This document shows, piece by piece, positions 35,081 to 45,185 of a stretch of DNA of 64,000 nt. Under the pieces are notes generated by a model. That model was not told the origin of the DNA, ran no database searches, and saw only the letters and a list, made by a program, of their open reading frames with translations. Origin of the DNA: Dama dama (taxonomy: Eukaryota; Chordata; Mammalia; Artiodactyla; Cervidae). Each line of letters begins with the position of its first letter. Positions within the stretch are counted from its first letter, which is position 1. The DNA is taken from positions 66,309,001 to 66,373,000 of the forward strand of contig NC_083698.1 of the NCBI RefSeq assembly GCF_033118175.1, given 5' to 3'. The position numbers and the translations under genes were made by a program.

Positions 35081-36714
35081 GATAATCTGACTTCTGGTTA
35101 CTTTGTAATTTGGGAGTAGTTTTTCACATGGCCGGTGAAGATGGCTTTGACTGGTTCAGGCATCTTTAAGATTGGTGAGAAATTAATAGTACAGGATGAT
35201 GGAGCAATTCTATTTATAGACCGAAACAGCAGATTAAAGTAAGAAATGCTGGCCTAAGTGACAGGAGAAGACAATAATCGATATCCTAACATACAACAAT
35301 AATGCAACTGGTCCCATAAAGCACTCCCACCCGGAACTGCCTATTACATCCTTAGTGTCCTGTCCTAATGAAGCCCAAAGAATGCAACTTGCATTAACCA
35401 GGCAAAGCCTCTTCAATGCTGACTATTCTGCCACGTTGCAGGCACATTTATTTTTTTGAAAGAAGAATGGGCCTGTTGCCAAGCCATCAGATGGTAAAAA
35501 GAGATATATTTGATGGATTATAAAAAAGGGTCTGCCACAGCCTCACAAAATACATTTCTAATGTAAATGCATCTAGTACGTGCAGTTCATACCTTGGATG
35601 TGCAGATACCTACAGAGAAAAGCAAGTCAGGACTGGGGGAGCTGTGGAGGGTGAGTCGGTGAGTCAGGAGTGTGGCTGGAGAGAGGGAGACCATTATTTT
35701 TTAACAATAACAAACAACAACAGAAAACCCACTCCGCAAACATCACTCACTTTTTCTCAACCTGTTCTTGTGATACAGATTGACAGCCCTTTTAATATGA
35801 AATAAATCAGGCAGGAGAAGGAGTGTCTTGAAGAACATACAGATTGAGGCCTGACTGACAGAACGCCCTCGAAACACACTCTGTTTGCATTTGCCTTTGT
35901 AGCAGCTAACTTGAAAGGATGTCAAGTGCTCTGAAAGGCTGTGAGGATGCATTTTGAACCTGGCGGATGAGTGTGATGTGCTTACTGGGCGCTCCTTAGA
36001 TGCCGGAGCTCTGCCATGAGCCTGCAGGAACACAGAGCAGGCAGACCCTGAAGGAGGAGTAAGTATTCTTTTCAATCTCCCTCCCCCACATTGGGGTAGA
36101 AAGGCATTTGGTCTTGTTCTGCTTTCATATTTGGTTAGGACCAACCAATTGTCCCAAGCCAGTGTGCTCACATTCCACTGAAGCACTCGGGTCCAGTCAC
36201 TTCTCACCAAGAAAGCTGCCAGGTAATGAGCCGTGTCACCTTTTCAAGGTGTGCAGTCAGTGGACTTCCCTGTCAAGCACACCCCGCCTCCATCCAGCCT
36301 TCAAGGTGCTGACGTCCCTTTGGTTAGCTTTCTCCTTGGATTTCCTGGACGGTCCAGTGTTCACGGTTATTCTGCAAAGCAATATTGGTGCCCATCAGTC
36401 ATGAGATACCCAAACTCGGTTTCAACATATCCTGTGGCTTAGGGGAAAGTAGAATATTTCTGCTTTAAGGCAAGAAAGTGTTTCCAGGGTGTGGGGTGAG
36501 TTGGGAGTAAGCCTGGAGGAAAAATAAGAGAGCAAGACAGGAAGCAGATACAGAGAAAGTAAGCAGTCTCCATGCATCTCCATCCTGTAGTGAGCCCCAC
36601 GCACGACCTCCTAAGCACTCTGCCCTCTTCTGCGGGGAGACCCTGCCCAGCCTTCATACACACTGGGTATCAAATCTGCAGGCTTGCTCAGCTAACCTGG
36701 CTCTGTGATCACTC
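35081..36714. other. unique DNA with one 155-codon open frame
   Basis: The minus-strand open frame 35743-36210 is the second longest in the window after a SINE-derived one. Inside it, a TCCTTCAG|GG acceptor-like site and a CCCA|GTAAGC donor-like site near 36052 and 35990 bracket about 63 nt. The peptide has no recognisable domain. I do not call it a gene. Confidence 0.35.
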
Positions 36715-36975
36715 AACAAATAGTGGCTGAGCATCTGTGAAGTATTGGTCATTGTCCTGGATGCTAGAGCTAGAGTAACAACTAACTCAGACAAAGCTGC
36801 TCTCCTAGCAGAAGAGCAAGGAAGCACAAAGGGCAAGGTGCCCCATCTCACGTGGGACAGTAACACCTGCTTAGGGCACCCACCTCATGGGGTTCTGGTG
36901 AAGACGACAGCGGAGGAGGCAGTGCATGTGCCTGGCGCGAGTCAGCACTCAAGATGTGAATGGCTACTGTTATTT
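36715..36975. mobile_element. L2/MIR composite fragment
   Basis: GTATTGGTCATTGTCCTGGA (antisense L2-like) is followed by CCACCTCATGGGGTTCTGGT and GAGTCAGCACTCAAGATGTG (sense MIR 3' end, about 36850-36975). Edges and the relationship of the two parts are uncertain. Confidence 0.4.
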
Positions 36976-37665
36976 TCAAAGACTTGGGGTCATTTTCAGG
37001 TGGGATGGCAGTCTTAAGACAGGTTTTGGGAGCCATTCTGAGCTCCCTATGATGTCAGACATGAAAAGCATTCTAGTACAATTATAAAGAAATTACTTTC
37101 CCAGCAATTAATCAGTGGTATGAGATTGCCAATACATATCATTGCCACATTATGACATGCTGTGTCACACGATCAGAATGTAGAGTAGAGAGAGGCTATT
37201 TGTAGCTGACCTGATTCAACTCAAATCAGCTCAGTCAACTGAAAATCAGTGAGAGTTTTGCCTGGATAAAGGTCAGGACCAATTATAGAAAGTCATAATA
37301 GAACTAGGGGATGTTTTTGAAGATTTTAGATCTTATAGTAATTTTTCATAGTAGTACCTCTATCATACAGGAAACACATTGTTCATAAAGGTTTTCTAGT
37401 CCTTTATTTCAAGATAGCCTGTCTGCATCTTTTAATTATTATTTTTAGGACAGACATAGGAATAGGGTAAAAAAGTACAAAATGGTTAATTTATGTATCC
37501 AAAACTGAAGTAGGGTAATAAGACAAACACTTCTTATCAACTACCAATTATGCTATTAACTTGGAGTATCTGCTCCTCTCCAGTAGCCAGATAGAAAACA
37601 GATACTAGAAAGCTCCAAAGTCTAATTTTAACCATCAGATTTCTCCTCCATCTTTTTCCCCCTTC

Positions 37666-37950
37666 TTTAAAAATTAAAAAAAAAATTTTAATTGGAGGAT
37701 AATTGCTTTACAATGTTGTGTGACTTCCTGGTGTACAAGGATGTGAATCAGCTATAAATATACATATATCCCATCCCTCTCGCCCGTCCCTCCCACCTAC
37801 CCCCAATCCCACCCATCTAGGTCATCACAGAACAGCAAGCAGAGCTCCCCATGGCTATACAGTAGCTTCCTGCTAGCTATCTATTTTACACGTGCTAGTG
37901 TATATATGTCAATGCTACTTTCTCAATTTGCTCCACCCTCTCCTTCACCT
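37666..37950 (-). mobile_element. ruminant-type L1 3' UTR, antisense
   Basis: Antisense L1 3' end: an A/T-rich tail at about 37670-37690, AATTGGAGGATAATTGCTTT, ACAATGTTGTGTGACTTCC, CACAGAACAGCAAGCAGAGC, CATGGCTATACAGTAGCTTC and TGCTAGTGTATATATGTCAA. Confidence 0.8.
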
Positions 37951-39067
37951 ACCTGTGCGTTGGAGAATGCAATTGAATCATAACATTGGCCTAAACAAGT
38001 TTTAATTCGGATTATAAATCTACTATTAAAAAAATAGTTACTCTATATACTTCAGAGTCAGCATTGTTTATGGACTGCTTGCTGGTTTTATATCATCTGT
38101 GGATCTACTCCCTTCAAGACTCCTCAAAATGTCAGTAAGCAACGAGAGGAAAAGGCTGCTTCAACCCACCAGTGAGCTTTCACTGGCACCAACTACTACA
38201 TCTTTTTCTCTCTAGTATCTGAGCCTGTTTTGTGCCTCCTGGCTCATCCTCACCAGGATTTTCAATGGCTCCAACAGAATCATTTGAATTTTGAAACATC
38301 TTGGTCAAAAAACATTTATAAAAATATTTCACATGTCTATCAGGTATGTATAATATCAGTTTGGAGGGAACAAAAAGCAAAAATGCTTGGTAGACTGTAA
38401 TTTGAGAGCAAAAATCATATCTTTTATTCTTCTTACCCTTCACCATGTCCCGCACTTATGAATTCTCCTATAAATAAGTGCTCTGTAACTGGTAGATTAC
38501 CAAGAAGTTAAATTGCTTTGTTTAGACAGAGAGGATTGATTTGGGCTGTGTGAGTCAAACTGACAAAGTTACAGTTCAGATTCTATGCATAAGTGATCAG
38601 TAATAATAGTTGTTGACATCGAAACTTGTATATAATCTACAACAGGGCTTTACCTGGTCAAAAAGAATCAACTGAAGCTTTGCAGTAAGTAAGAGTTTCT
38701 TAAAATTTGCACGAGATATAAAGAGAGTATGTTTTGTACAACAGGCGTGTGGCTGTAATCAGTTTAGAGAGGAGTTTGCTAGCTGATAAGTAGATACAGG
38801 CTTCTGGAAAAATGAAGTCTTGAGGCAAAACTTATGCGGTGAGACTTTGCGAGGAGGTACAATCCTAGGAAGGCAAAAGTGAGAGGGAGGGGATGAGACA
38901 TCAAACCAGGCTCCACACTGAAGTACATGCACGACTGCTCAGAGGAGCAGATGCTTTCCAGGGAGGCCATGTGCATGACCGCATCCTGGGGCAGGAAAGG
39001 GCAGGAAGAATATCCACTGATTCCCATACCTCAGTCATCAGAGATTTGTTTCACAGAGTATTAACCC
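37951..39067. other. unique DNA, possible L2 tail
   Basis: About 38400-38490 (TCTTACCCTTCACCATGTCC, then AAATAAGTGCTCTGTAACTG) resembles a sense L2 3' end. The rest is unique with no gene recognised. Confidence 0.35.
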
Positions 39068-39450
39068 CTAGTGAAGAGTAACTTTATGTATCAACTTGGA
39101 GGGTATTTTTGTTTCTCTTTGGGAGGGGCGGGCATGTAGTTTGTGGGATCTTAGTTGCCTGACAAGAGATTGAACCCCTGCCCTTGGCAGTGAGAGCACT
39201 GACTCCTAACCACTGGACCTCCAGAGAATTCCCAGTTTGGAGGGTGTTCTTGGATGCAGCTAACATCTGAATCAGTAACAGCTTGCTGACCTTCGGACTG
39301 GAACAGCACCATCAGCTCTCCTGGGTCTTGAGCCTGTCTTGGGTCAGCCCAAGCTAGAGAGTTTGGACTCGCCAGCCTCCATTATCAGACAAGCCAATCT
39401 GTTCATCACACACACATACCCATATACCTTTGGTTGTTTCTCTTGAATGC
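39068..39450. mobile_element. old mammalian LTR-like repeat, split by CHR
   Basis: TAACTTTATGTATCAACTTG, GGATGCAGCTAACATCTGAA, CTTCGGACTGGAACAGCACC and ATCAGCTCTCCTGGGTCTTG follow, in order, a widespread mammalian repeat beginning 'ttaattttatgtgtcaacttg'. I am unsure of its class. It is interrupted by the CHR SINE at 39111-39233. Confidence 0.45.
39111..39233 (-). mobile_element. CHR-type SINE with target duplication
   Basis: Antisense CHR: TTGTGGGATCTTAGTTGCCT, GACAAGAGATTGAACCCCTG, CCTTGGCAGTGAGAGCACTG and CACTGGACCTCCAGAGAATT. CTTGGAGGGTATTTTT at 39095-39110 and GTTTGGAGGGTGTTCT at 39235-39250 are diverged copies of the target site. Confidence 0.9.
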
Positions 39451-39595
39451 CCTGATGAACACCCCTCTATTACCAAGCTGCAAAGATGCAGAATGGGATT
39501 CCAAACAGTATCATGCATCGGTGTAAACAAGGCAGCTCATGGACAGGCATGAGGCAGGCACCGCTGGCTATATCCGTAAAAGATGGCCACTGTGG

Positions 39596-39850
39596 GGCTT
39601 GCCTGGTGGTCTAGTGGCTGAGAGTCTGCCTGGCAATGCAGCAGACATGGGTTGGATCCATGGTCCAGGAAGACCCAACATACTGCAGAACAAATACGCC
39701 TGTGCACCGCAACTACTGAAGCCCATGCTCCTAAGAGCCCGTGCTCCACAAGAGAGTAGCCCCCACTTGCTGTCGCTAGAGGAAGCCCCCACGCAGCAAT
39801 GAAGACCCAGCACGGCCAAAAAATAAATTATTTTTTTTCTAAAAAAAAGA
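39596..39850 (+). mobile_element. long CHR-type SINE
   Basis: Head GGCTTGCCTGGTGGTCTAGT is followed by the extended CHR body: ACCGCAACTACTGAAGCCCA, CACTTGCTGTCGCTAGAGGA, GCAATGAAGACCCAGCACGG. It ends CCAAAAAATAAATT with an A-rich tail. GATGGCCACTGTGG before and GACAGTCACTGTGG after are a plausible worn target duplication. Confidence 0.85.
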
Positions 39851-40096
39851 GACAGTCACTGTGGCAACCTGGGGTAAACAGGTGGCCAAGGGCTGGGAGA
39901 TATTTTAGGCAAAAGAATGTGAGGTGATGCCTAAGAATAGTGAAATAATGTAGAAATATCAAGACCAGATTCTGACTCTTAAAAGGTATGTTTACAAACC
40001 TTCCTAGAGTGGTCTTATGGATAAGGTGAGGAAATGTGTACCCATTTTACAGTAGGGTAAATTTTCAAATAACAAGAAAACGTATTCTCGAAGAGT

Positions 40097-40312
40097 GTAT
40101 GCTCAGTCACCCAGTCACGTCAGACTCTTGGCGACATCATGGACTGTAGCCTGCCAGGCTCCTCTGTCCATGGGATTCTCCAGGCAAGAATACTGGAGTG
40201 GGTTGCTATTTCCTACTCCAGGGGATCTTCTTGACCCAAAGATGGAAGCCACATCTCTTGCGTCTCCTGCATTGGCAGGCAGCTTCTTTACAACTGCGCC
40301 ACCTGGGAAGAT
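40097..40312 (-). mobile_element. Bov-tA SINE
   Basis: Antisense Bov-tA: GCTCAGTCACCCAGTCACGT, CAGGCAAGAATACTGGAGTG, CTCCTGCATTGGCAGGCAGC and GCGCCACCTGGGAAG. AAGAGT flanks both sides. Confidence 0.9.
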
Positions 40313-40354
40313 TACTCAAAGAGTACCATGGTTTAATGCCACTCAGATGTATGA

Positions 40355-42104
40355 CTTTGAGACAGTTGTTTAACCTCTTCAGTTCTTGTTTTATTGGCTT
40401 TTAAAATGAGAGATTAGATTGATGATGTCCAAGCCTTCTTTCAACTCTAAAATTTCTCTTTTCCACTATGATTTGGAGAAAGATACACAAATTTAAAAAT
40501 TACACAAATATGATGCATTAAATGTCAGAAGCAGAATTTTAAAATATTTCATTAATAGAAATAAAGGACCAAAACCAATATTACAAAACAATGTAACTAA
40601 ATGTCAAGTGCAACATTTGGGTCCAAGGGATCTTTTTCACAAGTGTGGATTAGGGGAGATTTGGCTTGAAAGTCATTTGCATTAGACAACAACAATAGCC
40701 AACCCTAGGATTTGTACGGACCCCAAAGTCTAATGAATCCACTGCTAAATAAGCAAGTACTTATTGGGCTCCCTTTACTGAAGGAGAGGTTGGCTAATAT
40801 GGATCAGAGGGACTCTGATGGTCCGTTCAGAGATTCCACGCTTCATTCATACCGTCTCTTCCCTTTAGCCTTGGTCTCAGCACAAGCAGAGGGTGGCATG
40901 GGGTACAGTCACCACAAGGTCAAGTGCTCCTCTAGGATTTCAGAGGGATGACTGCATAGTACAAGGTCATTCAGAGAGCCGCCAGCTTTTCCTTCTCCTC
41001 ACCCTCACAGGGCAATTGTTCTGGATTGTGGCTCCCCTGCCTGGTATACAAAGTCACCTAAACACAAAACTCACAGCCAGAAGGCAGCTTCGGGAATCCT
41101 CACTCAGCCCTTCAAGAGTTATAGGCATTAAAAGGCGGTCCCCGGGAGTGCTCCGCCACTCTGCTGACTGGTACCAAATCTATCTTAAAGTTGGAAATAT
41201 GATCCAGGTGGGGGCAGGCTGTGATTTAATGCCATCCAAGTACTATAGGGCGCACTTCTTAAAGCAACCATTGTAAATTATTTGTGGCTAATTCTGCTAG
41301 TGGATGGAGGGCATGGTATGTTCTCAAGTACAAGAGCCCAGCTTGTATCTAATAATTGTTATATCTTCTCTGAAATTTACTGCCGATGTCTCAATTTTAA
41401 CAATTTAAATAACAAGCTTAACCAAGTGGAACGAGGCTCAGGCAGGCTGGCGCTCTTGATGAAAGCAGGACAACTCTTATGTCTGAGTGCATTTTTACTC
41501 TGACATGAGCGGTGACACACAAAGATGAAATCTGGTTAAAGCGGCAGCCTTCTCAACACCGTGACAGCTTCTTAAGCTACGCAAAATAATTTCAAGAGAG
41601 TGAACGCATATACTTGTTAACTTTACTTGGGAAGACTGATGAGGGACAATGCTTATGAATATGATAATAAGAGGTGGGTGCTGGAAAGGTAAGCTGAAGG
41701 GGCTGGGTAATTGGAATGCTGCTTTCTTCATTTTTAATGAACTGCTCTGTAGCCTTAATCTTTGGGTGCATCAGTTAGTTTAGAAACCAGTTGGATCTCC
41801 TCCATTCATCACTGATGAGTGCACATTTTTATTTTACCTGCTGTTGAACTGCTGTTGATACTATGCGTGGTCAGAGATGACCTCCTGTAGATTACATTCT
41901 TATTTCCTTTTGGATACTCTTTACTCCATCTCCTGCAAAATTCCCCCAATTTCAAAAGATGTTTCATGTCCAAAGTTACATATCACATGCACATTGAGGC
42001 CTATTTTGAATACTGTGCGCTTGGTTGTCACAACACAAGGCCATGATGAGAAGTTGCACCATGACTAGTAGCATTCCTCCCAAATGGCAGGGTTTTATAA
42101 AAGA
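40355..42104. other. unique DNA with a worn MIR start
   Basis: About 40355-40445 resembles a sense MIR (AGTTGTTTAACCTCTTCAG). The text at about 41190-41510 is repeat-free, AT-rich and conserved-looking (TCTAATAATTGTTATATC, TTTAACAATTTAAATAAC). No gene is recognised. Confidence 0.4.
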
Positions 42105-42180
42105 GTGAAGAGACTAGCCTGTGAACTGGAAATCTTGAAAAAGTTACTTACCCTTTCTGGATCACTGTTTCCTCTTCAGG
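42105..42180 (+). mobile_element. MIR SINE fragment
   Basis: GAACTGGAAATCTTGAAAAA, GTTACTTACCCTTTCTGG and CACTGTTTCCTCTTCAGG are sense MIR core. An A20 run follows at about 42187-42205. Confidence 0.55.
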
Positions 42181-42239
42181 AAAGCAAAAAAAAAAAAAAA
42201 AAAATCACAAAACCAACTGTCCCATGATCTTATGTTCCT

Positions 42240-42479
42240 ATTCTCAGGGCAAATAAAACTAATTAAAATTCATTTGCATTATCTTAAACTAAATATCAAA
42301 AAGGCTTAATAGGGTATTACTACTTTATCAAACAATTTAGCAGTCTTTTAAAAAAGTTAAACATACTCCCAGCATATGACCCAGGCAATGCACTTCTAGG
42401 TATTTACCTAAGAGAAATGAGACCTGAGGTCTGCATAGTCTTGGGCACAAATGCCCCCCATATTTTTACTTGTAATATA
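42240..42479 (+). mobile_element. L1M LINE, part 1 (host of nested stack)
   Basis: Sense L1 3' region: CATACTCCCAGCATATGACC, TTCTAGGTATTTACCTAAGA and GAAATGAGACCTGAGG. It stops at a TA-containing site (TAATATAG), where a Tigger begins, and resumes at 43510 with GGCTGCAAACTGGAAACAAC. Confidence 0.75.
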
Positions 42480-42698
42480 GGCAAAGCCCATTTTATTGTG
42501 CTTTGCTATATTGCCCTATGTAGATATTGTGTCTTTTACAAACTGAAGGCTTGTGGAAACGTTGCATCAAACAAGTCTACCAGTGCCACTTTCCCAGCAG
42601 CATTTGCTGACTCTGTGTCTCTATGTCTCACATGTTGGTAATTCTTACAATATTTCAAACTTTTTCTTTATTATTATATTTTTTATAGTGATCTGTGA

Positions 42699-42910
42699 CT
42701 TCCAAGTGGTGCTAGTGGTAAAGAACCCATCTGCCAAAGCAGGAGATGTAAGAACGTGTTCAGTCCCTGGGTTGGGAAGATCACTTGGAGGAGGGCATGG
42801 CAACCCACTCCAGGATTCTTGCTTGGAGAATCCCATGGACAGAGGAGCTTGGCAGGTTACAGTCCATAGAGTCACAAAAAGTTAGACACAACTGAAGCAA
42901 CTTAGCATGC
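42699..42910 (+). mobile_element. Bov-tA SINE inside Tigger
   Basis: Head CTTCCAAGTGGTGCTAGTGG is followed by TCAGTCCCTGGGTTGGGAAG, GGCATGGCAACCCACTCCAG and GTTAGACACAACTGAAGC. Target duplication: ATAGTGATCTGTGA (42685-42698) and ATAGTGATCTCTGA (42911-42924), 13 of 14 matching. Confidence 0.95.
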
Positions 42911-42992
42911 ATAGTGATCTCTGATGTTACTATTACAAAAAGATTCATGATTTGCTGAAGTCTCAGATGATAGCATTTTTTAGCAATAAAGT

Positions 42993-43102
42993 TTGGGAGT
43001 TTTGTTGTTTTTTTATCACGCAGGATCTTAGTTCCCTGACCAGGGACCATGCCCCCTGCATTGGGAGTGCAGTACTAACCACAAAACTACCAAGGAAGAC
43101 CC
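42993..43102 (-). mobile_element. CHR-type SINE inside Tigger
   Basis: Antisense CHR: GCAGGATCTTAGTTCCCTGA, CCAGGGACCATGCCCCCTGC and ACTACCAAGGAAGACCC. It splits the Tigger between its AATAAAGT and TATTTTTTAATTAAG motifs. Confidence 0.85.
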
Positions 43103-43146
43103 AATGATAAGGTATTTTTTAATTAAGATATGCACATTGTTTTCTT

Positions 43147-43306
43147 TTTTTTTTTTTCACTTTCACTTTCTTTTTTTTTTTTTATTAGTTGGAGGCTAAT
43201 TACTTCACAACATTTCAGTGGGTTTTGTCATACATTGATATGAATCAGCCATAGAGTTACACGTATTCCCCATCCCGATCCCCCCTCCCACCTCCCTCTC
43301 CACCCG
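43147..43306 (-). mobile_element. ruminant L1 3' end with 17-bp target duplication
   Basis: A poly(T) start is followed by AGTTGGAGGCTAATTACTTC, ACAACATTTCAGTGGGTTTT, GATATGAATCAGCCATAGAG and TCCCTCTCCACCCG. This is the antisense ruminant L1 3' terminus, 5'-truncated to about 160 bp. ATGCACATTGTTTTCTT is repeated perfectly at 43130-43146 and 43307-43323, so insertion was recent. Confidence 0.95.
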
Positions 43307-43509
43307 ATGCACATTGTTTTCTTAAGACAGTATTTTAAGTGCTATATTTTAAGACAATAATATTATTGCACATTTAATGGACTCTGGAAAAGTGTAAACA
43401 CAATTTTTATATGCATTGAGAAACAAAATTTGTATGACTTGCTTTATCCCGATATTCACTTTATTGCAGTGATCTGGAACCGAACTGCAGTATCTCCAGG
43501 GTATGCCTG

Positions 43510-43955
43510 TGGCTGCAAACTGGAAACAACACAAATATCCAACAACAGGTGAATGGATAAATAACACATGCTCTATCCATAGGATGGGATACTATTCAGC
43601 AATAAGAAGGAATGAACTGTTGATACACTCAGTGGCATAGATGAATCTCAAAGTAGGTTTGCTGAACACAAAGTATACATACAGTATAATTCTATTTAAA
43701 TAAAACTCTAGAAAATCCAAGCCATAGTGATAAAGATCAGATCAGTGGTTTCCTAGGGAAAGGGTGAGGAGGGCGTGAGGGAGGGCTTACAAAGGGTATA
43801 GAAACTTTTGAGGTGATGGATACAGTCACTACCATGAATTGTGACGATGGTTCCATGGGTGTGTACATATATGTCAAATTTTTCAAAATGAACACTTTAA
43901 GTATATACAGTTTACTGTGTGCCAGTTACATCTTAATAAAGCTGTTTTAAAAAAC
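43510..43955 (+). mobile_element. L1M LINE, part 2
   Basis: L1M continues after the Tigger: ACAAATATCCAACAACAGGT, GATGGGATACTATTCAGCAA, CAGTGGTTTCCTAGGGAAAG and TACATCTTAATAAAGCTG, close to the L1 3' end. Confidence 0.85.
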
Positions 43956-43984
43956 AAAATATCTAAAAAATGTTATGCCTATAT

Positions 43985-44310
43985 CTTAATTCTAAGATTT
44001 TATCAAAAAGACTCAGAAGTGTGTGCTAAGATATAAAGTCTCCAGGCATTCACTGCAGCATTATTCATATACATACATGGAAACAGCCTAAATGTCTAAA
44101 AGAAGATAATTGATTAGGTAAAGTATGGCATATCTCTGTGTTGGAATGTGATACAGCCATTAAAAATCATGCCACAGACACAATATTTATTGTCATGAAA
44201 AAACGTTTATAATCTATTTCTATGGGGGGAAAAGCAAAGAACAAAACAACATGTATAGTGTCATGGTGCTATATTTTGTAAAAGTCTATGTTGGAGTTTG
44301 ATAATTAATC
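43985..44310 (+). mobile_element. second L1M 3' fragment
   Basis: GCAGCATTATTCATATACAT, AAACAGCCTAAATGTCTAAA and GATACAGCCATTAAAAATCA repeat L1 3' UTR order already seen upstream. This is therefore a separate element. Confidence 0.7.
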
Positions 44311-44375
44311 ACACTTCTCACTTTCTCTGAGAGTTAGAGACCAATTGAGAAATGGACTAAAGATTCAGATAAAGA

Positions 44376-44447
44376 CAAAAACCACTACAATATTGTAAGG
44401 TAATTAGCCTCCAACTAATAAAAATAAATGAAAAAAAGAAAAAAAAA
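44376..44447 (+). mobile_element. 72-bp ruminant L1 tail
   Basis: AACCACTACAATATTGTAAG, GTAATTAGCCTCCAACTAAT and an A-rich tail are the sense counterpart of the L1 terminus at 43147-43306. GATTCAGATAAAGA (44362-44375) and GAGTCAGACAAAGA (44448-44461) are a 12/14 target duplication. Confidence 0.85.
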
Positions 44448-44461
44448 GAGTCAGACAAAGA

Positions 44462-45004
44462 ACAAAATACCAGTTTTGTTATGAAGAGTTCTGACTGGGA
44501 AAATGTAGCTTAGAGCTAAGGCAAAGTGGGCTTTCTAATCTTTTCCTCTGTGAACTCTCCTGACTCACTCAGAACTAAGTCCTGCCTGCAAGGGAAGGGG
44601 CAGCCCTGTAAGCTTATCCCTGGGAAGTGCTTCTCGATCCCAGGCCACAGGTGGTGAGCATCCGAGCCCTGCCCGTTAGACACCATACTATCCCCCAAAC
44701 AGTGGGACAACAAAGAACCTTCCCCGAATATTTCTCAGTCCTCACCAACCAAGGGGAAGGGAGCTGCCCGGCTAAAGGCCATTAGAGGTGTTGAGGACAA
44801 GTTGATATGAAATCCTTGAATCTCAGAGTGGAAGGGGAATGCTTAAATAATTTCCCTAATTGCTTCCACATCCCAATAACTCATCTCCCCATGAGTATAG
44901 GGGAGTAAGTGAGGCAGCAGAAGGAAAGGTGGAAGTACTCTGCCTAATGTTTCTTTAGTGATTGAAGTCCCAACATAAGTGTCCCCTTACGCTCTCCATG
45001 TCTC
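44462..45004. other. unique DNA
   Basis: No repeat or gene is recognised. Short open frames only. Confidence 0.4.
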
Positions 45005-45185
45005 TATATGGTAAAGAAAACCACCTGGAAGGACATGTACCATGCTGCCATAACAGCCACATCGCTTGGCTGGGTAGTGGGACTGAGAGAAACAGGAAGG
45101 ATTATCAGTGATTATTTTCCTTTGGTTCTTTGTATTTTTGGTCTTCCAAGTTTTCTGAATACAAGACTTTTGCTACTGGGGCGGG
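45005..45185 (+). mobile_element. possible L1M 3' UTR fragment
   Basis: GGCTGGGTAGTGGGACTGAG, TTCTTTGTATTTTTGGTC and TTTTCTGAATACAAGAC resemble the sense terminal UTR of older L1M subfamilies. The 67-codon open frame here is incidental. Confidence 0.4.

Larger units (their letters stand above)
42480..43509 (+). mobile_element. Tigger1-type DNA transposon (with three later insertions)
   Basis: The left end reads CCATTTTATTGTGCTTTGC, TTACAAACTGAAGGCTTGTG and TTGCATCAAACAAGTCTACC. The right end reads ATTCACTTTATTGCAGTGAT, CTGGAACCGAACTGCAG and TATCTCCAGGGTATGCCTG, the Tc1/pogo terminal inverted repeat. Its central transposase region is absent, so it is a non-autonomous deletion derivative. It lies in L1M and itself carries a Bov-tA, a CHR SINE and a ruminant L1 tail. 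Confidence 0.85.
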
